Assembly (NCBI GenBank): GCA_963377175.1
Contig: CAUJNA010003731.1
Span: 226,056-290,055 of the forward strand
Direction of reading: 5' to 3'
DNA from: Effrenium voratum
Lineage: Eukaryota; Sar; Dinophyceae; Suessiales; Symbiodiniaceae
Length of the DNA stretch: 64,000 bases
The notes below the pieces were generated by a model that was given only the letters and a program-made list of their open reading frames with translations, was not told the DNA's origin and ran no database searches. The position numbers were made by a program, and so were the translations under genes. Positions 56,085 through 64,000 of this stretch are shown piece by piece. The stretch's first letter is position 1. Every line of letters starts with the position of its first letter.

Positions 56085-59000
56085 ATGGACTTCTTTGATG
56101 TCCTGCGGAAAGGCGTGCTGCTCGTGAGTTGCTGTTCGGCCGTTTGATTGGAGTATGGTAGCTCGGTGCATGAGTTCGGCCGCATCATTAGGCAATCATC
56201 GCAGGGAGGTAGGTTTTGTGAGGTAGGTTTTGTGAGGGAGCCTTTGTGTTGAGCTTCACTCGGCTTTCGCCTGCTTTTTGGAAGCCAAGCCACGCGGCCG
56301 CTGGCGTCAGGCTGCACCTTCGGCGGCGCCAAGAAGTCCAAGGCGGTGGCCTTTGGCAAGCGCCGAGACGAGGAAGGGGCGAGGCCGGGCGTCGGTGCGT
56401 TGCACTCGGAAGGCGCGTTTTTGAACAAAATGCCGGAGGACATGTGTTTTGTTTTTTCAGGTCCCCCTGAATTGGGTTGGGATTTTTTGAACCCTGGTTG
56501 GTGTGGAAAGTGAATGAAAAACTATGACTAACCACCAAACCACCAATCCAAACCACCAACCACCAATCCAAACCGCTGATTTTCCGACTTGCTGGAGCTA
56601 GCGCCACTCTCGGAGCCAGAGCTGTCCTGCCCGAGGCCGCCTGCGCTGGACTTCTTTGGACTGGGCCAGGACCGGGCGCTTGAGGCCGTGTAGATGGCCC
56701 TAGCTTTGCTCGGGAGATTCTTGGGCCCACTTCACTTTGCATTTTGCCAAGGGATGTTAGGACTGTAGCCTTTTGCCAACAAATTTTAGGTTTTCCGTAT
56801 TCAGCCACTAAAGGTTAAACTTGTAGCAGCAGAAAGCAACCGAGCCTTCAGTTGGCAATCCTTCCCAGACGAGTTTGCACCATGCCACTTCCCCTTTGCA
56901 GGACGAAGGTGCCAGTGAACCACAAAGACCGGCGGCGGCTTCTGCCCAGCAACAGCGCAAAGACCGGCCAGGCTCTCCCACTCATGCCGCACGGCGTCAG
57001 CTGCATTTGCGCAGCTGCGGGGCATGGTGGGCATGTTCACGTTGCAAACAATTGGGAGGGAACACCCTGAAATTTCCAGCGAGAGGTAACCACTCTCCCA
57101 TTCGCGCAGGGAGCCGAATCATTGAATCAGCGGTATCGTGCTTGTGCTCGCCAGCTTGTTCTTTTGAGCTTCCCAACGTCTGTGGCAAAAACATCTATCA
57201 ATTCCCTAGCCACGCTGATGCCCAAACGTGGGCATTTTCTCAAGAGGCTGACCTACGCAGCCTGCCCCCATCGAGAAAGCTTGCAGGAGCACACTGGCGC
57301 GAGCACACTTGCGCGAGCAAACTTGCACGAGGGATGAGTTATTCATGGTAGTTAGCTTGTGCCGGGCACCAAATGTAGCAAAAGTCCACAGTTCTTGCAC
57401 ATCGACCACGCCGATCCGCGCAGATTTGCGAAAAGGGCCTCAAAAGGCAGGAACAGTCTTGAGTCGTTGCGCATCGACCACTCGCGCGCCGTACACTTTT
57501 GCGAATCGGCCACGTCCATCCCGAGAACCTAAAGTCATCGTCCTCAGTTTTGCACATCGACAACTTTCACATCGGCGACATTCGTCGTACAGCGCGGGTT
57601 CAGTCCCGCGCCGCCATAGAAGCTAGGCTTCAAGGTACGAAGTGCAAGGTGCACGTCGCGAGGCGCAAGGTGCAAGGAGCAAGGCGCACGGTGCAAGGTT
57701 GAAAAGCGCAAGGCCGCGCTTTGTATTTGCATGCGCTTGAATGTCAGACAGCTCCATTGCCTGTGTGCCTGCCAAAACATGCGAACCGGCAGATGCTTTC
57801 GGGCCACCCGTCTTCTGGTTAATGACCAGCGGCAAGCAGAAATAGAGCATATTTGTCAAGCAGTCACAAGCATTGCCAAAATGGCATTCCCCGCTTTGCA
57901 TCGGCAATAAGACTGGTGGTTGATGGACGCCACTGTATTTCGGACATCTTGACTTCATTGCAGATTGAGTCAGTGCGATGTCTGCTTGCAGCACAAGTGG
58001 CTGAATCCCTGAGCCGCCACTCGCCAGGCACGAAGAGCACAAGCGCGAAGGGCGCGAGCCAGGGGGTTGACAGCCAGCTTCAGCGGGAAGCCGTGGCGGC
58101 ACTACGGCGTCGAAATCGCATCCATGTGAGTCCCGGCACTCCCGATCCGGTGGAGGCCTTCGAGCTCATGTCTCAGCGCAACCTGGCTAAGCGGCTTGAG
58201 CGGCTTTTGGATTAGATGTAGTCCCGGAGCCCGGAGCCCTTTTCCAGGCGCTCGCCTTTTTGCTGACCGTAATGCTCATGCCATCAAGTCATTTGAGATG
58301 CGCCATTAAGTATGGCCCTATTTGGCTTGCGAGAATGCCTGAGAATTGCCATCCTGAAATGCTTACATGAGCCCAGCAACAACTCCACCCATTATAGGAA
58401 GAAACCATGCCATCTTCCGAGGGCGGGGGGGAAGCGTGATCTGAGGCGGGGTTCCTGAGTGGCTGGTTCGCAACTTGAAGACTCTGGGGTTCGCAAAGCC
58501 CACGCCTGTTCAAATGCAATGCTTTCCCGCCATCATCTCTGGCAGTCACGTGTTGGCTTCTGCGCCGACGGGGAGTGGTAAGACCATTGCGTTCCTCGGG
58601 CCCATCTTGGCGCGCCTGGGCAAGCCAGGGAAGGAATTTGCCCGGGCCTTGATCATCGACCCTTCCCGGGAGCTTGCCAAGCAGACCCTGGATGAGTTCA
58701 CGAAGCTGACCGCGGGCCGGAAGTGGAGCGGGCGTCTGGTGGACAGGATGTCCGGCAACAAGGCAGGCAGCATCAAGCGCCTCGATGTCGCGGTAGCCAC
58801 ACCTCTGAGACTGGTGTCGATGCTGAAGGAGAATCGGATTTCATTGGATGCCACAAAGCATTTGGTGTTTGATGAAGCTGATAAGCTGCTAGACCTTGGC
58901 TTTGCGCCTCAAATCGACGAGATTCTGTCCTTTTGCCCCAAAGACCAGGGCAACTTGATGCAAACCATGATGTTTTCCGCCACTCTGCCGCCTGTGGTGG

Positions 59001-61843
59001 TTGAGTTGGCCGGCTCTATTCTGACCTCACCCTTGCGCATCAGCATTGGAGACGTGAATGCGGCCGCGCCTGATGTGGAACAGCCGCTTGCCTGCCACGA
59101 GACACGATCTCACTCATTCAGAGAAATCAGCACCGGAAGTGCCCGCGACGGTTGCGATTTTGGGTGTCAGCGCATTACTGTAATGGTAGGTTATGACTTT
59201 GAAATGCTGCTTGTATTTCATGTGTGTGTCCTTTCGGCGTGAAGGCAAGCTTCGCATCTACTTTCACTTAGCTTCAAGCCCAGCCGCCCCAGGAAGCTGC
59301 TTTTCATCACCAGTGAGGATGGCAAGCTCTTCAGCCTCAGGCAGGGGGAAGTGCGCTGCTGGCGAGTTGAAAGCCAGCCTGGCACAAGAATATTTCCATC
59401 CACAGCGGAATTTGTTCCGCTGTCCTTATCCTCATCATGTGGATGGCTCACGGCTTGTTTGACCAAAGTAGCATGGCTCCTTCGACCTTTGCATTGCAAT
59501 GATTATGTCTTCACAGGTTCCTTTCAATGCCCAGTCCTGCTTGCTTCAGCTCCCTTGTGCAAACCGCTCATAGAGAGGTTCTGGCGCACTTGAGCTCCAA
59601 CGTGTCACGCCTGGCACGCAGCTTGCTTTGGTGCATTTTGCTTGGATGTTAGGACTTTAACTTCTTGCCAACTAATGGGTTTTCATTAAACCACTGAAAG
59701 TTTAAACCACTAGACTAAAAATTGAACTTTTAGCAGGGGAGCAGAAAGCAACCGAGGTAATCAAGTGATTTCACGTTCCTAACGGCGAAGTTTGCCGCAG
59801 GCAGCTGCTGCAGGATGGAGAGATCAAGCCCCCAGCCCTGGTCTTCGTGCAGTCCAAGGACTTCAGACCACTTTTGTCGATTTTTGGGGGCAGGAACCCT
59901 ACAAGTCTTGGGTTCCTTTGGGGAACCTTTCTTCGCATGAGCGCTCTCAGCTTGGGAAGTAGGCTCCCTGTCCATGTGCCAGCATCGGCCCCCCTGAGCC
60001 CTGACTTCATCCTGAAACAGTAGTTCACAGGCAGGTTTCAAGCCAAGAGCGGGGGACGTAGGTAGGCGCTTTGTCGGATTCATTGCGTGCCTGATGGCCA
60101 GGAGCGGGCCAAAGAGCTCTTTGGAGAGCTGATCTACGATGGCATTTTTGTGGATGCCATACATGCCGACCGCACGAGGCAGCAGCGGGACAACACGGTT
60201 CGAGGCTCAGCCAACAGGCTTGCGGTATTTTTCAGCTTGTGAAGAAGACGACTTCATCTATCTTATGGCAACTCCAGTAAGCTCTTGGGGTTATTCAATG
60301 GGGCCTCCCCATTTTGGGGACCTCCAACGGGCCTTCGAAAAGTTTGGGTTTTGGGGACCCCTGTTGACTCCGGGCCTTTGACATGGGCGAGGTGTTTGCG
60401 TCGGTGTCCCCCTTTTTCGCTGTGGGTCATATCACCCAGGAAACCCCTGATAACATCAACATAGGTGGTCCATGGGTGTTCCGCCCAAAAATGGGATCGG
60501 CATAGGTTATGACCCAAGCATGGTTGTTTTTGGGAAACAGTTTACATTTTTGCTCATTGTGGTTTTAGTGGTAAATCCAACCACTTAACTGCTAAAATTT
60601 AAATGGTTCCCCGCTTCCAACGTCAACCAAGCAAGGTGAAGGCCTTCCGCGCCGGGAAGCTCTGGGTGTTGGTGTGCACCGATCTCATGGCCCGCGGCGT
60701 GGACTTCAAAGGCGGGGAATGGGGTTTTGAAGCTTGCGCGGAGGGGGGAGAGGGGGGAACAACGGCGCAAAGATGTGTTTGCCTCTTCTTGTTTATATAA
60801 TGATTTTTTCATCATCTTGTGGCTGGGCAACATTGGCAGCCGAAATTATTTGAATCTAGCTACGCGAGTGTCGTCATTTGGTGTGAGCATTGCGTGGCAG
60901 GCGTGGAAACAGCGACCTGGCTGCTTCAGAAGGAAAGCGAGTTGTGCAGAGTCTGCATCCTGCTCGCTCCTGCTTACCTGGAATCGGTTCGTGACCGGGC
61001 ACATGGAAGACCTTGTAGCTAACGGCACTCGTTGTCACTGATTTCTTGAGCAGGCAGATGCCGTAGTTACTGCACAGGTGATCAACTACGACTTTCCGCA
61101 GTCGTCTGCGACATACATCCACCGGCACCTTGGCCGCGCATCTCACGCGGGGCCCACGCGCAGCGCCTGTCGCGAGGATTGGGCGAACTGGTCGAGCTGG
61201 ACGGAAGCTTGGCGAACGCCAGGCCTTGGGCTTGGGGCCTCCAGAAGTCCAGGATGTTAGTTGGGGAAGCGAAGTGTTTTGACAACAGCCGCAAACCAAG
61301 CCTTTCTTGGAATGCTGAACAGATCGTAAGCTTCAAGATCGATGTGTAAATGAACCAGATCCACAAGACGCACAACAGCTGCATTGCTGCATAGCAGCTT
61401 GCTTGCACGCATGCGACACCCCAGGAAAGGAAGAGCAATCACCATGTTCACCATTGATGACTTTGAGTCGCTGCGGAGCACCTGGACAGCACAGTGAGGG
61501 AGGGAGACTCATGACCATAGGTGTCTTTTTTGGCTGTTTTGGTTGAACAATAGATGGCGATTCCTGGTTTACCTGGTGGTTTAATCATCTACCTCAGGGC
61601 CATCTATCTCCCCTAAAAGGACACCTATGCTCATGACAGACCCCAAGATGTGCCCCTTGGATCCTCCAAAGTTGGCAACGTCCAGGCATCGTGGGGGTCA
61701 TGCGGCAGTCGGGCTGCGAAGTGCCCGAGTGGATGCTGCGACTGAAGAAGAAGCCAAAGAAGGCAGGGGACGAAGCAAATCGGCTCAGCTCACCCAGCCA
61801 GTACTTTACATGTTTTTCCTTGGTGGCTCTCCCTTTTTACTAA
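56085..61843 (+). CDS. DDX52: DEAD-box RNA helicase, DDX52/Rok1 family, 15 exons, complete
   Basis: Nucleolar ATP-dependent helicase of this family acts in 18S rRNA maturation. Exons: 56085-56112, 56311-56383, 56636-56684, 56902-56971, 58028-58177, 58446-59082, 59293-59340, 59801-59858, 60102-60197, 60636-60711, 60901-60911, 61078-61124, 61177-61199, 61430-61477, 61686-61843 (TAA). They join to 524 codons. Motifs in order: Q motif ([11 protein letters not shown]), I (APTGSGKT), Ia (PSRELA), Ib (VATPLR), II (DEAD within [10 protein letters not shown]), III (SAT), IV (ALVFVQSKD), V ([14 protein letters not shown]), VI ([13 protein letters not shown], built from three exons). The start [10 protein letters not shown] and the later LDFFG match the DDX52 N-terminus. 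Donors: 12 of 14 are GC or GA (11 GC plus 2 GA, 1 GT). All acceptors are AG|G. The C-terminal end after about codon 500 is less certain. Confidence 0.88.
57385..57720. repeat. Degenerate repeats in helicase intron 4
   Basis: Diverged copies of the CATCGACCACGCCGATCC repeat seen at 38350-38690, followed by GTGCAAGG-type short repeats (57640-57715) and a T-arm-like CGCGGGTTCAGTCCCGCG hairpin (57593-57610). Confidence 0.5.
61516..61629. mobile_element. Family-2 element with perfect 8-bp target duplication, helicase intron 14
   Basis: 114 bp with terminal inverted repeat CATAGGTGTC / GACACCTATG, flanked by CTCATGAC at 61508-61515 and 61630-61637. It occupies more than half of the 208-bp intron 61478-61685. 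Confidence 0.8.
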
Positions 61844-63477
61844 TTAGTTGGTGGTCCAAAAAGTCGACACTTTTTTGGCTTGTCACTGGCCAAGTGAGTC
61901 AAAAAGAGGGCGAAAATTAGGTCGTTGGACCAGCTCCTACTGAAAGAGCTGGGTTCTTGCGCCAATGGCAGGCAGACTGGGCCCCCAACTGCCAGCCTCC
62001 TTCATTCTTGGCAGGGGGGGTTGGTAAGAAAAGACTGACTTTGGTCAAAGGCAGGCAGGTTTGCGTCTTGCCTTCCAGCGAAAAGTTGCCTTTCATTGTG
62101 TTCAGAGGGCTGCTTGAACTTGGATTCTTACTTCTGTCTCGCATAGCGCCCCGCAATTCTACAGCTTCCCTTGCCGAGTTCTCACTTGTTCACAGCGACT
62201 GAATGTCAGAAGGTTTTGGACGCGAGGAAAGACGCTTAACTGACCAACTCAGTCTGACCAACTGTTTGTGCAAATGTTCACTCGTGGTGGGGTTGGCTGC
62301 AAGCAATCAGGGCCCATGTGGGCTGTGGTTTCATTTGACTTTCCTTCGAAGGGTTAAAGGGGGCCACACATTTGGCATGCATGGCAGCCAGCGTCGATGT
62401 GCTTTGTTTGCCCCACAACTTGCCATGAAGGTGCGACGAATAGCAGAGTGGAGACTCGCCAGCAAGCGCTTGTTTGGAATAGCGGGCATGTTTGGGCAAG
62501 CTTGCACGTGCCAGAGACAAGTCTAGAGTTGTTCTTGTCAACTGCCACTTTGGTTTCGGCTCCACGCCGTAGGCAAGGCATGTGCTGACAGCCCAGGAGA
62601 CAGCCCAAAAGAAAGCGGATCAGCACGATCTCCGGCTATGACCTGCAAAAGAGCAACAAGAAAAGACAGAAGCTGAGCTTGCAAATATTTCTTGGTCTTG
62701 GTGAGAAGCGCTAAGCTCATTTGCAAAAGGCTGCGCCTGAGAATGACTGGTTTATTGTTGCAGAGGGGTCTCCCAGAGTCTTCCTGGCGACTGGAAGTGA
62801 TGGGGAATGGCCAGGCGGCTGTGCAAGTTGCGAGTGTGTCATCGAGAGCCCGAATCGTGCTTGAGCCTTCGCACTGCTGCAACGTTTGTAGTAGCTTTCG
62901 CCCGTTCCCTCCAACTGGACTTCCTTTCCCTTGTGCGTTGGTTCTTTCGCGTTGCGAACTGCCTGAAAGCACTTGTTGCTAGACATTGCAATGACCCGTG
63001 GGTCAGCATTTCCGTTACATCGGTTTAAGCTCCGTTTAGCCTCTCAAGTTTTTGCGTTGTCCCTTCTTCTCCGGCGACTTTTTCGATGTTTCCGCTTTGT
63101 TGGTCGTCATCTCTCTCCATTCTTTCTACAGCCTGTGCAATTCACGCTAGATTGCACTCCTCCAGGGATTTGATGACAACTGATGCAGTCGAAACACTGA
63201 GGATGGTGGAGGCGAGGGTGCTCGCAGTTCGAGAGTGCTCATGTTTGTGCACACTGCGACTGCATTGAATGCCTTGGAGGCAACCAAGAAGAGGAAAGCT
63301 GCCGGAGAGAGCTGACAGCTGCAAATTCGAGATTGTCGGGTTTGCAGAAGGAGACCGGTCTTGGGTGAAAAGGTGATGTCCATTCACTCATTTGATCACC
63401 CACGGCCGGTAGCCGCACTGCCTTCAAACCAAGCGGCAGCGCAAAAGGAATGCGAGTGCACATACCTCGCATGACAT
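61844..63477. other. No supported feature
   Basis: Unique-looking DNA without clear coding signal, tandem repeats or introner copies. Open frames here are under 150 codons and show no motif. Confidence 0.4.
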
Positions 63478-63954
63478 TTGGCGAGATTTTGGTGGCACCC
63501 ACTTGAAGGATGCAAGGACACCCCTACGGGAGCTGTTGAGTGGGTGGCTGCCCAGGCCGCACATCATACGTACAATGTTCTCCCCGGCTCCTGGCGAAGA
63601 CTTCGCCACAGCGTCTTCCCTGAATTATTGCAATGTTGTCGTGGCGTTCTAAAAAAGATGCCTATGTAGTATTTCTTGACCCCTAAGTCTCGTCCAGCTG
63701 TGAGTCTATCTCTGGCTATGGCAGATGCTCAGGTGCAAATCGAGCTGCTGCCTCGTATGCCAGAGTACTGGAGAGAGCGCGTGCAAGCCACATTTGTGAT
63801 GGCTGCGCATGTGATACTTACTTTGGAGTTAGACACATGAATGAGTGTGTCGGAGAAGTTCATTGACTTGGTGGGAGTAGACAGGGATGAAATTGAGCAC
63901 TTGGGACCAGTTCTTTTCGCTGCAGACTTGTGGGACCAAGGAGGACCAGTTTAG
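63478..63954 (+). pseudogene. Unrecognised reading frame broken by TAG and TGA
   Basis: One frame runs from ATG 63478 to TAG 63952-63954 and is interrupted only by TAG 63667-63669 and TGA 63838-63840. The TGA is immediately followed by an in-frame ATG. The composition looks protein-like (AMADAQVQIELLPRMPEYWRE; MSVSEKFIDLVGVDRDEIEH). It may be a decayed gene, possibly from a mobile element, or exons with unrecognised boundaries. Confidence 0.3.
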
Positions 63955-64000
63955 GGCAACAATGCAAAAGAAACTGCCTTTGGGAGCGCATACTGGGGTC

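Overview
The window looks like nuclear DNA of a dinoflagellate. Four genes can be rebuilt exon by exon. Nearly all of their introns start with GC or GA instead of GT and end in AG followed by an exonic G. Exons are tiny, introns are filled with short inverted-repeat (introner/MITE-like) elements, and every convincing gene lies on the + strand, as in dinoflagellate unidirectional gene blocks. The species cannot be named from this sequence alone.

Layout. 176-6683: 3' part of a FAD/NAD-dependent oxidoreductase (NDH-2/AIFM2-like); one intron is a 1.9 kb tandem array and another is almost exactly one introner. 6684-13326: repeats, microsatellites and doubtful coding fragments. 13327-17586: end of an unrecognised gene with a 445-codon last exon. 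18845-19897: small thioredoxin with a CGPC active site. 19898-30738: repeat-rich, no gene I can support. 30739-52325: organelle-type (TRAP1-like) HSP90 in 29 exons. 52326-56084: intergenic, with MITE-like elements. 56085-61843: complete DDX52/Rok1-type DEAD-box RNA helicase in 15 exons, one of 11 nt. 61844-64000: mostly empty, with an interrupted reading frame near the end.

The most striking item is a 7.8 kb tyrosine-recombinase (DIRS/PAT-like) retrotransposon at 40124-47948, inside intron 14 of the HSP90 gene. It has split direct repeats (A1 - ORFs - B1 - A2 - B2) whose copies look identical by eye. Its reading frames are chained by TGATG and ATGA stop/start overlaps. It carries a gag-like protein, reverse transcriptase, RNase H, a cytosine-C5 methyltransferase-like domain split by a frameshift, and a tyrosine recombinase.

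The host genes are housekeeping functions (redox enzyme, thioredoxin, chaperone, rRNA-processing helicase) with no obvious shared pathway. Exon boundaries were inferred by reading-frame continuity, family similarity known to me, and the AG|G rule; no transcript or database was consulted.
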